This document shows, one piece after another, positions 32,350 to 40,228 of a DNA stretch of 40,228 nucleotides; positions within the stretch are counted from its first letter, which is position 1; each line of letters starts with the position of its first letter. Under the pieces are notes generated by a model that was not told the origin of the DNA, did no database searches, and saw only the letters and a list, made by a program, of their open reading frames with translations. Source of the DNA: an uncultured Bacteroidales bacterium (GTDB taxonomy: Bacteria; Bacteroidota; Bacteroidia; Bacteroidales; Muribaculaceae); contig CAJLWO010000020.1 in the NCBI GenBank assembly GCA_905210435.1, positions 1-40,228 of the forward strand, given 5' to 3'. A program made the translations under genes and the position numbers.

Positions 32350-35300
32350 ATGAAAAGCGAATTAATTGTAGACGTACAGCCCAATGAGGTGTCGATTGCG
32401 CTTACCGAGGAGGGACGACTTGTCTCCCTGCAGAAAGAGTCGCGCAATCTTGCCTACGCTGTCGGCGACATCTATCTGGCTAAAGTGAAGAAACTCATGC
32501 CGGGACTGAATGCCGCCTTCGTAAATGTCGGCTACGAAAAAGACGCTTTCCTTCATTACCTTGACCTTGGCCCCCACTTCTCTTCCTATTCAAGTTTTGT
32601 AGACCAGCTGCTTGATGATAAAAAACGCATTCCGCAACTCTCGAAACTCAAACTCGGTCCGGACATCGACAAACACGGATCCATAGCCGACCTTCTCACA
32701 TCGGGACGCGAACTGCTCGTGCAGATAGTCAAAGAGCCTATATCGTCAAAAGGTCCGCGTCTCACCACCGAAATTACATTCACCGGACGATACCTCGTAC
32801 TTATACCCTTCAGCGATAAAATATCCATTTCGCAAAAAATCAAGTCGACCGAGGAGAAATTGCGTCTCCGTCAGCTTGTCGAGAGTATACGCCCGAAAAA
32901 TTTCGGAATTATAATACGCACTTCGGCCGAAGGAAAACGTGTGGCCGACCTCAACCACGAGCTGAAGACTCTTCTCGAATGTTGGGAATCCACTCTCGCC
33001 AAAGCACAGAAAGCCACGGCACCGTCCTTGATTTTCGAAGAGGAGAGCCGTATTGTAGGAGTGTTGCGCGATATATTCTCACCCGATTTCGAAGCCGTTC
33101 ATGTCAACGATGCCGACGCTATGGCGCAGATACAGAAATATGTGAGCCTCATAGCCCCCGAACGTCGCGATATAGTAAAACTGTACGACAAGCCCGAACC
33201 GATTTTCGATAAATTCAACATCACCAAACAGATCAAATCATCGTTTGGCAAAACTGTATCATTTAAATCGGGCGCGTATATCATAATCGAGCATACCGAA
33301 GCACTGCATGTCATCGACGTAAACTCCGGCAACCGCACAAAGGCATCCGCCGACCAGGAAAGCAACGCCCTCGAAGTCAATCTGCGTGCCGCCGACGAAA
33401 TAGCACGTCAGCTCAGGCTCCGCGACATGGGCGGAATCATCGTCATCGACTTCATCGACATGAACAAGAGCGAGCACCGCCAGCGGCTCTACGAGCACAT
33501 GAAAGAAGTCATGGCCAACGACCGCGCGCGTCACAACATATTGCCGCTCAGTAAATTCGGCCTGATGCAGATAACACGCCAGCGCGTACGCCCGGCTCTT
33601 GACATAACCACTACCGAGAAGTGTCCCTCATGTTTCGGGAAAGGGGAAGTGCAGCCGTCACTCCTTTTCACCGATACACTCAAAGAGAAGCTCGACTACC
33701 TCGTCAGCACGCTCAATGTCAAAAAATTCACAATGTATGTGCACCCGTTTGTCGACGCCTATCTCAACCGCGGATTATTCTCGATAGCCCGCAAGTGGCG
33801 TCGCGAAATTGGCGGCAGCTTCCGCATAATGCCCGACCAGTCGCTTGCCTATCTGCAATACCGTGTCATCGACGACAACCGCAACGAGATTGACCTTCAG
33901 GAAGAAAAGGATCTCGACAGTTCATCGACAAAAACAAAAGATAAGCCTTCGTTATTAAACCGCTGGCTGAACGGAATTGAGAAAGTCGGAAATAAACTTC
34001 CGCATCCGATTTCTATTTTTGCAATTTTAGTTCTCTTTGTTATCGTTCTTTCTGCTGTCTGTGAGATGGCTGGAGTTTCGGCAACAGGTGAACTGGTTAA
34101 CCGTTCTAAGGGAGTCGTAGAGACTCAGACGGTTCAGGCTGTCAGCCTTTTGAATGGTGAGGGGCTTGTATACATGCTGACACATGCAATCACTAACTTT
34201 ACAGGATTCGCTCCTTTGGGAGTTGTCCTGGTAGCTATGTTTGGTATCGGACTTCTGGAGGACAGTGGTTTAATCGGAGGCGCATTAAAGTCTGCTGTAG
34301 AGGTTACTCCGGCTAAGTTAATCACTCCGATGATCGTATTCTTAGGCGTTATGTCCAACCTGGCCGATGCAGTTGGATACATCGTTCTGATTCCGATTGC
34401 AGCACTGATGTTCATGGCATACAATCGTCATCCGGTAGTTGGTATGGCTGCAGCATTTGCAGGTGTATCCGGTGGTTTCTCTGCAAACTTATTAATCGGT
34501 ACTCTGGATCCGCTTCTTTGCGGTATTACCAACGAGGCTGTAAAGATGGTAGACCCGACTTATGTAGTTGAGCCGACCGGAAACTGGTACTTCATGATGG
34601 TGTCTACCTTCCTGATCACAATCTTAGGTACTATCATCACTGAGAAAGTCGTTGCACCGCGTTTTGGTGAGTATCACGGCAATGGGGAAGAGAATGAAAC
34701 AAGCTCTGAGTATAAATTAAACGACCAGGAAAGAAAAGCTCTGAAAGTAGCTGGTTTAACCTTACTGGTTATGATTCTGGTTCTGGTAGCTTTCTGTCTC
34801 CCGGCTAACTCTGTTATGAGAGCTGAGGACGGAACACTGTTAGGAAACTCCCCGTTCATGGAGGGCATCATCCCAATTATCACTGTACTTTTCTTCGTAC
34901 CGTCTGTTGTATATGGTCATATGACTGGTGTATATCACGGAGAGAAGGATGTCTGCAACGCAATGGGACGTGCCATGGGAACCATGAGCTCCTACATCGC
35001 TCTGACCTTTGTGGCAGCACAGTTTATTAACTTCTTTGGTTATACCAAATTAGGAACGATCCTTGCATTAAAGGGAGCTGAGTTCTTTAGAAACTCCGGT
35101 ATCGGAACTATCCCGACCATGATCTTATTCGTTCTTTTTGCAGCATTCATCAACCTGTTCATGGGTTCTGCATCTGCAAAATGGGCTCTGATCGCGCCGG
35201 TATTCGTACCGATGTTCATGCTGTTAGGTTACACACCGGAGTTCGCTCAGGTTGCTTACCGTATCGGTGACTCCTGTACAAACGTTATCACTCCGATGAT

Positions 35301-35484
35301 GTCCTATTTCGCAATGATTATCGTATTCATGAAGAAATATGATAAAGAGGCTGGTATCGGAACTCTGGTTTCCACCATGCTTCCGTACAGTATCTGCTTC
35401 CTGATTGGATGGAGTATCCTGTTAGTATTATGGATCGTACTTAACTTTCCGTTAGGACCGGGTGTTGGAATGTTTCTTGGCTAA
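32350..35484 (+). CDS. Chimeric frame: RNase G (residues 1 to about 523) joined in frame to an AbgT transporter (about 527-1044)
   Basis: The first part is a near-complete Bacteroidales RNase G, an endonuclease for rRNA and mRNA. It has an S1-like domain (about 38-110), catalytic aspartates in VIDVNSG (near 322) and VIDFIDM (near 366), the CPSC zinc-link (425-428), and an end in EIDLQEEKDLD as expected. The second part is a complete AbgT-family permease (p-aminobenzoyl-glutamate type), with about 12 membrane spans starting at LPHPISIFAILVLF, an NLADAVGYIVLIPIAALMF block and a C-terminal NVITPMMSYFAMIIVF. Codon use changes from Bacteroidales to Clostridia at the join, and all later genes are Clostridia-like. 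I treat it as two genes merged by a chimeric join, not a real fusion protein. Confidence 0.88.
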   Translation: MKSELIVDVQPNEVSIALTEEGRLVSLQKESRNLAYAVGDIYLAKVKKLMPGLNAAFVNVGYEKDAFLHYLDLGPHFSSYSSFVDQLLDDKKRIPQLSKLKLGPDIDKHGSIADLLTSGRELLVQIVKEPISSKGPRLTTEITFTGRYLVLIPFSDKISISQKIKSTEEKLRLRQLVESIRPKNFGIIIRTSAEGKRVADLNHELKTLLECWESTLAKAQKATAPSLIFEEESRIVGVLRDIFSPDFEAVHVNDADAMAQIQKYVSLIAPERRDIVKLYDKPEPIFDKFNITKQIKSSFGKTVSFKSGAYIIIEHTEALHVIDVNSGNRTKASADQESNALEVNLRAADEIARQLRLRDMGGIIVIDFIDMNKSEHRQRLYEHMKEVMANDRARHNILPLSKFGLMQITRQRVRPALDITTTEKCPSCFGKGEVQPSLLFTDTLKEKLDYLVSTLNVKKFTMYVHPFVDAYLNRGLFSIARKWRREIGGSFRIMPDQSLAYLQYRVIDDNRNEIDLQEEKDLDSSSTKTKDKPSLLNRWLNGIEKVGNKLPHPISIFAILVLFVIVLSAVCEMAGVSATGELVNRSKGVVETQTVQAVSLLNGEGLVYMLTHAITNFTGFAPLGVVLVAMFGIGLLEDSGLIGGALKSAVEVTPAKLITPMIVFLGVMSNLADAVGYIVLIPIAALMFMAYNRHPVVGMAAAFAGVSGGFSANLLIGTLDPLLCGITNEAVKMVDPTYVVEPTGNWYFMMVSTFLITILGTIITEKVVAPRFGEYHGNGEENETSSEYKLNDQERKALKVAGLTLLVMILVLVAFCLPANSVMRAEDGTLLGNSPFMEGIIPIITVLFFVPSVVYGHMTGVYHGEKDVCNAMGRAMGTMSSYIALTFVAAQFINFFGYTKLGTILALKGAEFFRNSGIGTIPTMILFVLFAAFINLFMGSASAKWALIAPVFVPMFMLLGYTPEFAQVAYRIGDSCTNVITPMMSYFAMIIVFMKKYDKEAGIGTLVSTMLPYSICFLIGWSILLVLWIVLNFPLGPGVGMFLG
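33913..33942. other. Probable chimeric junction between a Bacteroidales and a Clostridia sequence
   Basis: RNase G reaches its expected end at about 33,918, and AbgT reads like its own N-terminus from about 33,928 (TKTKDKPSLLNRW). The join shows CTCGACA and ATCGACA close together, a possible microhomology. No recombinase, repeat or att-like sequence surrounds it. Confidence 0.8.
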
Positions 35485-35525
35485 TGGGGCTGAATTGTTA
35501 CGATAATTTAAATAACTAGAATAAG

Positions 35526-35584
35526 ATGTACTCTGGGAATGTTTTATGCGGAATGCATAGACATTCCAGGAGTACATATTTTTT
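35526..35584 (+). terminator. Terminator after abgT
   Basis: ATGTACTCTGGGAATGT (35526-35542) pairs with ACATTCCAGGAGTACAT (35561-35577), followed by a run of T to 35584. The outer stem ATGTACTC/GAGTACAT recurs at 38,712. Confidence 0.8.
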
Positions 35585-35600
35585 CAAAAAAATCGTATGA

Positions 35601-35606
35601 AGGAGG
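35601..35606 (+). promoter_or_regulatory. Shine-Dalgarno site AGGAGG fixing the aminopeptidase start
   Basis: AGGAGG lies 5 bases before the ATG at 35612. It rules out the ATG at 35597, which would place this site inside the coding region. Strong sites like this are absent from the left 33.9 kb. Confidence 0.85.
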
Positions 35607-35611
35607 AAATA

Positions 35612-37429
35612 ATGAACCAGACAAATATAAAAATTGGACAATTAAGAGATCGCATGAAAGAACTGGGAATCGATGCATACCTGGTTCCGACTGCGGATTT
35701 TCATGAATCTGAGTATGTAGGCGAATTCTTTAAATGCCGTCACTTCCTGACCGGTTTCAACGGAACAGCTGGAACGGCTGTTATCACTATGGACAAAGCC
35801 GGACTCTGGACAGACGGAAGATACTTTGTACAGGCAGAAGAGCAGCTTTCAGGCAGTGAGATCAAATTATACCGCATGGGTGAACCTGAATTCCCGACTC
35901 TGGACGAATTTTTAGAGGAGGAGCTTCCGGTTGATGGATGCCTTGGATTTGACGGCCGTGTTGTAAACTCTGAGCTGGGGTATGGTCTTCAGAACTTACT
36001 GCAGGAAAAAAATGTAACAATCAACTGCAGTAAGGATCTGGTAGGTGAGATCTGGACTTCCCGTCCGGCTATGTCCTGCGAGCCTATCTGGAGCCTGGAT
36101 GTAAAATATGCCGGAAAGAGTACCGTAGAGAAACTTTCAGATCTTCGTGATGCCATGAAGAAAAATAAAGCACAGATTCATCTGATGACGGCTCTGGATG
36201 AAATCGCATGGTTATTCAACCTTCGTGGAAACGATATTGTAAATAACCCGGTATTTCTGTCCTATGCACTTATTACACAGGATGAAGCCTATTTATACGT
36301 ACAGAAAGAAGCTATCAAAGAAGATACTAAGATGGGAAAAGAGGTTTGTGCGGCTTTAGCTGAGGCAAAGGTTCAGGTAAAAGAGTATGCGGAATTCTTA
36401 CAGGATGTGGCAGCCCTGAAGAATGAGAAGATTCTTCTGGAACGCAAGAAAGCAAGCTTTGCTGTATGCGAGAGCATTGATGCTTCCTGCCGTATTATAG
36501 ACGAGATGAATCCTTGTGCGACCATGAAGGCTGTTAAGAATGCGACCGAGATCGAAAATATGCGTAGGGCCCATTTAAAAGATGGCATTGCTGTTACCAA
36601 GTTTATGTACTGGCTGAAGCATACCATCGGAACCTGCGATATGACAGAGATGACAGCGGCTCATAAAATTGAAGAACTGCGAGCAGAGCAGGGCAACTAT
36701 ATCGAGCCAAGTTTCGTAACCATTGCCGCTTACAAGGAAAATGCAGCAATGTGCCATTATCATCCAAGCGATGAGGTATGCAAGAAATTAAAACCGGAAG
36801 GTCTTCTGCTGGTAGATTCCGGCGGACAGTATTTAGAGGGAACTACTGATATCACAAGAACCTATGCATTAGGACCTCTGACCGAGAAGGAAAAAGAGTA
36901 CTACACAATCGTAGCAGCCGCTATGCTGAAGGTATCAACCATGAAGTTCCTTCACGGCTGCCGGGGAATCAACTTAGACTACACCATCCGTGAAGCATTC
37001 TGGAAACGTGGTCTTGATTTTGCACATGGTACCGGACATGGTGTTGGATATCTTTCTAACGTACATGAGAGACCGAACGGACTGCGCTGGAAGGTTGTTC
37101 CGGAGCGTCAGGACAGTGCTGTGATTGAGCCGGGCATGATCTGCTCCGATGAGCCGGGTCTGTACTTTGCTGGCGATTTCGGAACCAGAACAGAGAACCT
37201 GATCTTATGTGTCGAGGATGAGAAAAATGAGTACGGACAGTTCCTGAAGTTCGAATTCCTGACCAAGGCGCCGATTGACTTAGAGGCACTGGATACACGT
37301 TTCATGGATGACGCGGATATCGAGCGCTTAAATACATACCATAAAGACGTATACGAAACCATTTCTCCGTATATGAATGACGAAGAAAAAGAGTGGTTAA
37401 AACACGTAACAAGAGAAATTTCAAGATAA
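35612..37429 (+). CDS. Xaa-Pro aminopeptidase (aminopeptidase P, M24B)
   Basis: This cytosolic metallopeptidase removes the N-terminal residue before proline. It is the long, about 600-residue form: two creatinase-like N-terminal domains (start about 10-300), a pita-bread catalytic domain, and a C-terminal extra domain. All five metal ligands are present: Asp402 and Asp413 (DSGGQYLEGTTD), His476 (TGHGVGY), Glu514 (DEPGLY) and Glu528 (RTENLIL). A neighbouring peptide-like substrate transporter (AbgT) may supply p-aminobenzoyl-glutamate or peptides, but the two have separate transcripts because a terminator lies between. Confidence 0.94.
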   Translation: MNQTNIKIGQLRDRMKELGIDAYLVPTADFHESEYVGEFFKCRHFLTGFNGTAGTAVITMDKAGLWTDGRYFVQAEEQLSGSEIKLYRMGEPEFPTLDEFLEEELPVDGCLGFDGRVVNSELGYGLQNLLQEKNVTINCSKDLVGEIWTSRPAMSCEPIWSLDVKYAGKSTVEKLSDLRDAMKKNKAQIHLMTALDEIAWLFNLRGNDIVNNPVFLSYALITQDEAYLYVQKEAIKEDTKMGKEVCAALAEAKVQVKEYAEFLQDVAALKNEKILLERKKASFAVCESIDASCRIIDEMNPCATMKAVKNATEIENMRRAHLKDGIAVTKFMYWLKHTIGTCDMTEMTAAHKIEELRAEQGNYIEPSFVTIAAYKENAAMCHYHPSDEVCKKLKPEGLLLVDSGGQYLEGTTDITRTYALGPLTEKEKEYYTIVAAAMLKVSTMKFLHGCRGINLDYTIREAFWKRGLDFAHGTGHGVGYLSNVHERPNGLRWKVVPERQDSAVIEPGMICSDEPGLYFAGDFGTRTENLILCVEDEKNEYGQFLKFEFLTKAPIDLEALDTRFMDDADIERLNTYHKDVYETISPYMNDEEKEWLKHVTREISR

Positions 37430-37435
37430 TATGAT

Positions 37436-37504
37436 GTTACAGTTTAGCCATGCGCTGGTTTGAATGAATATGGAAACAAGAAGATGTCATGGCTGAACTG
37501 TAAC
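37436..37504 (+). terminator. Hairpin after the aminopeptidase gene
   Basis: GTTACAGTTTAGCCATG (37436-37452) pairs with CATGGCTGAACTGTAAC (37488-37504) with one G-T pair. No T run follows at once, so terminator function is uncertain. Confidence 0.5.
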
Positions 37505-37509
37505 AATAT

Positions 37510-37635
37510 AATACCTCCTGAATAGATAAGTAGAACGTCCGTGAGACTTGGCGCGTGATTCTGGTCAGCAAAGCTGGCATATTCCTATCAGAATCACTGC
37601 GCATGAGATCAAAATCTATTCAGGGGGTATTTTTA
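37510..37635. repeat. 126-base nested palindrome, MITE-like or RNA element
   Basis: AATACCTCCTGAATAGAT (37510-37527) pairs with ATCTATTCAGGGGGTATT (37614-37631) using a few G-T pairs. Inside, GTGATTCTG pairs with CAGAATCAC and flanking GCGC with TGCGC. A T run follows at 37629-37634. It may be a short transposable repeat or a structured leader or terminator. Confidence 0.5.
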
Positions 37636-37768
37636 TTACATCTATTCAGAAATGATTGCAAGATTATTTAATTTCTATTATGATGATATAAGAGTCATTA
37701 ATGATTAAGAGATGCGGTTCTGTCAGCAGGGGCAGATAAAAATTTCATGGAAGAAGGGTAGTTTTCAA

Positions 37769-38611
37769 ATGAGAAGAATCAATGTTGAAACCATTACACA
37801 GAATATCAAAGAAATGTGCATTGAGGCCAACCATTTTCTGTCACCGGATATGAAAAAGGTGTTTGATGAGGCGGCAGCGAGTGAAGAATCTCCATTGGGA
37901 CGTCAGATTTTAGGCCAGCTGGAAGAAAACTTATGTATCGCTGGTGAGGAGATGATTCCGATCTGCCAGGATACCGGAATGGCAGTTGTGTTTATCAAGG
38001 TAGGACAGGATGTACATCTGATCGGCGGTTCTCTGACTGATGCTATCAATGAGGGCGTGCGCCAGGGATATGTAGACGGATATCTCCGTAAATCCGTGGT
38101 TAAGGATCCGATTTACCGTGAGAATACGAAGGATAATACACCGGCTATCATTCATTATGAGATCGTAGAGGGTGAGCAGGTAGAGATCACGGTGGCTCCG
38201 AAGGGATTTGGAAGTGAAAATATGAGCCGTGTGTTCATGCTGAAACCGGCAGATGGAATTGAAGGAGTCAAGGATACTATTCTGACAGCGGTGCGGGATG
38301 CGGGACCGAATGCCTGTCCTCCGATGGTAGTAGGCGTTGGAATCGGTGGAACCTTTGAAAAGTGTGCAGAGATGGCGAAGCACGCGCTGACCAGAAATCT
38401 GGAAGAGGAATCACCGGTTGAGTATGTGCGTGATCTGGAAAAAGAAATGCTTGAAAAGATCAATAACCTTGGGATCGGTCCTGGCGGATTAGGCGGACGG
38501 ACAACCGCCCTGGCTGTCAATATTGAAACCTACCCGACCCATATTGCAGGGCTGCCGGTAGGCATCAATATCTGCTGTCATGTAAATCGTCATGCGCACA
38601 GAGTGATTTGA
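37769..38611 (+). CDS. Class I fumarate hydratase / tartrate dehydratase, alpha subunit
   Basis: This subunit carries the 4Fe-4S cluster of the two-subunit, oxygen-sensitive fumarase that interconverts fumarate and malate. The cluster cysteines are visible: Cys66 in PICQDTGM, Cys183 in NACPP and Cys269/Cys270 in NICCHVNRH. VGVGIGGTFEKCAEMAKHAL is the conserved core. From the ATG at 37769 it has 280 residues, the normal size. An upstream ATG at 37712 would add an unlikely 19-residue head. The beta subunit follows 168 bases downstream. Sequence cannot separate fumarase from tartrate dehydratase. Confidence 0.92.
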   Translation: MRRINVETITQNIKEMCIEANHFLSPDMKKVFDEAAASEESPLGRQILGQLEENLCIAGEEMIPICQDTGMAVVFIKVGQDVHLIGGSLTDAINEGVRQGYVDGYLRKSVVKDPIYRENTKDNTPAIIHYEIVEGEQVEITVAPKGFGSENMSRVFMLKPADGIEGVKDTILTAVRDAGPNACPPMVVGVGIGGTFEKCAEMAKHALTRNLEEESPVEYVRDLEKEMLEKINNLGIGPGGLGGRTTALAVNIETYPTHIAGLPVGINICCHVNRHAHRVI

Positions 38612-38711
38612 TGAATATTTTTAGGATTGCGGAAGTGCGAAGCACATAGCAATCCGGTATCAAAAGGGGAAAAATCTCTTGTGACCCAAACATCATTTGA
38701 TAGTATAAAGA

Positions 38712-38758
38712 ATGTACTCTCGGAGTTTTTCCTGCACAAAAAGATACCGAGAGTACAT
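38712..38758 (+). promoter_or_regulatory. Hairpin in the leader of the fumarase beta gene
   Basis: ATGTACTCTCGG (38712-38723) pairs perfectly with CCGAGAGTACAT (38747-38758). No T run follows, and the Shine-Dalgarno site is 12 bases downstream. It could moderate read-through or protect the downstream message. It shares its outer stem with the terminator at 35,526. Confidence 0.5.
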
Positions 38759-38769
38759 AAGATAGATTT

Positions 38770-38774
38770 GGAGG
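38770..38774 (+). promoter_or_regulatory. Shine-Dalgarno site GGAGG fixing the fumarase beta start
   Basis: GGAGG is 5 bases before the ATG at 38780. It excludes the upstream ATG at 38627, which would read through the hairpin. Confidence 0.85.
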
Positions 38775-38779
38775 AAAAT

Positions 38780-39328
38780 ATGGATAGAACAATCACAGCT
38801 CCAATTGACAGGGAGACATTAAAAAGCCTGCATGCAGGTGATTATGTATATATAAGCGGAACCATCTATACGGCACGTGATGCAGCTCATAAGCGCATGA
38901 TAGAGACGCTGGATGAAGGAAGAGAACTTCCACTTGATCTGAAAGATAATGTAATTTATTATATGGGACCGTCACCGGCCAGAGAGGGCCGTCCGATTGG
39001 TTCTGCAGGTCCAACCACAGCCAGCCGTATGGATAAATATACTCCGAGACTTCTGGATCTCGGCATGGGAGCCATGATCGGAAAAGGAAAGAGAAGCCAG
39101 GCAGTCATCGATGCCATCGTTCGCAATGGTGCCGTTTATTTTGCGGCAGTGGGCGGAGCCGGAGCAATTCTTTCAAAGTGCATTAAGGAATCGGAAGTGA
39201 TTGCATACGATGATCTGGGAACAGAGGCGATCCGAAAATTGACGGTAGAAAATATGCCTATGATCGTGGTAATTGATTCCGAAGGAAACAATCTTTACGA
39301 GACCGCAGTAAAGGAATATCAGAGATAG
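38780..39328 (+). CDS. Class I fumarate hydratase / tartrate dehydratase, beta subunit
   Basis: This 182-residue subunit pairs with the preceding alpha subunit to form the active class I dehydratase. Family blocks are LHAGDYVYISGTIYTARDAAHKR near the start, YMGPSPA, GSAGPTTASRMDKYTPRLL near residue 75, MIGKGKRS near 100, and YFAAVGGAGA near 120. No cofactor ligands are expected here. A bidirectional terminator lies 75 bases after the stop. Confidence 0.92.
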   Translation: MDRTITAPIDRETLKSLHAGDYVYISGTIYTARDAAHKRMIETLDEGRELPLDLKDNVIYYMGPSPAREGRPIGSAGPTTASRMDKYTPRLLDLGMGAMIGKGKRSQAVIDAIVRNGAVYFAAVGGAGAILSKCIKESEVIAYDDLGTEAIRKLTVENMPMIVVIDSEGNNLYETAVKEYQR

Positions 39329-39403
39329 GACAATAAGATATCAGATGTGAGATAACTCCCATCCCGCAGCAAGAATGCAGATGCATGTTAGAGTTTTATG
39401 AAG

Positions 39404-39435
39404 AGAGGTTATTTGCTGTTTGGCAAATAACCTCT
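39404..39435 (+). terminator. Terminator between the fumarase and AEC permease genes
   Basis: AGAGGTTATTTGC pairs perfectly with GCAAATAACCTCT around a six-base loop, followed by TTTG. With A-rich sequence on the other side it can serve both converging genes. Confidence 0.8.
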
Positions 39436-39479
39436 TTGTCGTGAAGAATAAAGGTAACTGTGAACAGCTACGAATAAAG

Positions 39480-40228
39480 TTATAATTGATAGAGATAAAC
39501 CATGATTGGCATGGTTATCATACAGAATAGAGTGGTAATTACGTTAATGGCACCAGCATAGCGGGCATCTTTTCCATATACCTGAGCCATCTGCGTGATT
39601 GTGGAGGCGGATGGGGTGATTGTGGCTAACAGGGTGACAAGCAGAATTTGTGAACCATTCTCAGCAAAAGAAGCAAGGTCGCTGAATTTAAGAAGTAAAA
39701 TTGTCAAAAGCGGTACACCGATGAGCCGCAGAATCGTGACAAGTCCAATATGGGGAAAAGTCAGAATTTCCTGGGGCGTGGTTCCGGCAATCAGCATTCC
39801 TGAGATCAGCATGGCCAAAGGACCAATCATGCTTCCCAGGGAGCGGACAGCGCTGTCCACTGGACCGGGAAGTGAAATCTGTGCCAAGAATAGAAAAATA
39901 CCGAATAAAATGGCAATCATATTTGTATTTGTTATGATTTTTTTAAAATCAGGCTTCTTTTCTTCACAGATCATCATTTTTCCATGACTCCAGAGAAGAA
40001 AAAGCTGTACAGAGACGTAGGCGCTGGAATAAATAACCCAGTCTGGTCCTAGAATAGAGGAAACAAGTGGTATAACAAGATTTCCTGCATTAGAGTAGAT
40101 GATAGAGGCTTTTTCAACTCCGTTAAGATGAAGAAGAGGTCCTATAAAGTAAAAAAGAACGCTTCTATAGCCCTCCCGGCTGTGAGGACGAAAACAGCAG
40201 AAAGATTGCGTGCAATTGCGCAATCTTT
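39480..40228 (-). CDS. AEC-family (auxin efflux carrier-type) permease, 5' end outside the window
   Basis: About 220 residues of an inner-membrane carrier are visible. IIYSNAGNLVIPLV, SYNAYVS-like spans, LISGMLIAGTTPQEIL and the C-terminal LLATITPSASTITQMAQVYG are typical of AEC proteins, which carry malate, malonate or other organic acids and converge here with fumarase genes. Hydrophobic spans cover most of the sequence. The frame is open to the window edge; a TTG at 40223 is not a credible start. The outermost 15-20 residues do not look like AEC and coincide with a palindrome at the edge, so a frameshift or artefact there is possible. Confidence 0.8.
   Translation of the reverse strand, partial: RLRNCTQSFCCFRPHSREGYRSVLFYFIGPLLHLNGVEKASIIYSNAGNLVIPLVSSILGPDWVIYSSAYVSVQLFLLWSHGKMMICEEKKPDFKKIITNTNMIAILFGIFLFLAQISLPGPVDSAVRSLGSMIGPLAMLISGMLIAGTTPQEILTFPHIGLVTILRLIGVPLLTILLLKFSDLASFAENGSQILLVTLLATITPSASTITQMAQVYGKDARYAGAINVITTLFCMITMPIMVYLYQL
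40201..40228. repeat. Palindrome at the right edge
   Basis: AAAGATTGCG (40201-40210) and CGCAATCTTT (40219-40228) are exact reverse complements separated by 8 bases. The repeat ends exactly at the last base of the window. Confidence 0.8.

Noticed and set aside
32350..35484. A genuine RNase G-transporter fusion protein
   Set aside because: Abrupt change in codon use and translation signals, plus unrelated functions of the halves, point to a chimeric sequence.

Overview
The window joins two unrelated genomes. Positions 1 to about 33,920 look like a Bacteroidales gut bacterium, probably close to Muribaculaceae. Starts there lack Shine-Dalgarno sites, several promoters carry the Bacteroidetes -7 element TAnnTTTG, and the gene content fits (double TonB lipoprotein-like protein, DUF4922, NamZ, an AURKAIP1/COX24 mini-protein after HU). 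From about 33,920 to the end the sequence reads as a Clostridia/Lachnospiraceae genome: strong AGGAGG sites, different codon use, and AbgT transporter, aminopeptidase P and two-subunit fumarase genes. The switch falls inside one open frame that joins RNase G to an AbgT transporter. It is most simply an assembly or amplification chimera.

Positions 1-11,900 are an accessory defence island on the minus strand. An XRE regulator leads a compact operon brxA-brxB-brxC-kinase-pglX of a BREX phage-defence system. The unusual member is a Ser/Thr protein kinase with a TPR tail placed between brxC and pglX. The pglX frame ends early, about 10 bases from the window edge; pglZ and brxL, if present, lie outside. 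Upstream lies ardA, a DNA-mimic antirestriction gene, facing a decayed inverted second copy. The island stops at the 3' end of a tRNA-Leu(CAG) gene, a common integration site, but no integrase is visible.

Positions 12,350-18,600 hold housekeeping genes on the minus strand: tadA with an in-frame run of 21-bp repeats, rnz, a small membrane protein, serB, a short terminal-inverted-repeat element, a double-TonB protein with a short paralogue, and a radical SAM activase. Positions 18,591-29,887 form a long minus-strand cluster for peptidoglycan fragment use: a BadF/MurK-type sugar kinase, NamZ muramidase, an AmpG-like permease, a SpoIID-domain protein, a DUF4922 HIT-like protein, a GT2 glycosyltransferase, a large secreted amidase-like protein and a beta-helix lipoprotein.

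Positions 30,152-33,920 run on the plus strand: queuosine precursor transporter, HAD phosphatase, HU, a 29-residue basic ribosomal-type protein and RNase G. The Clostridia part then carries the AbgT transporter, aminopeptidase P, fumarase alpha and beta subunits, and a truncated AEC permease on the minus strand at the right edge.
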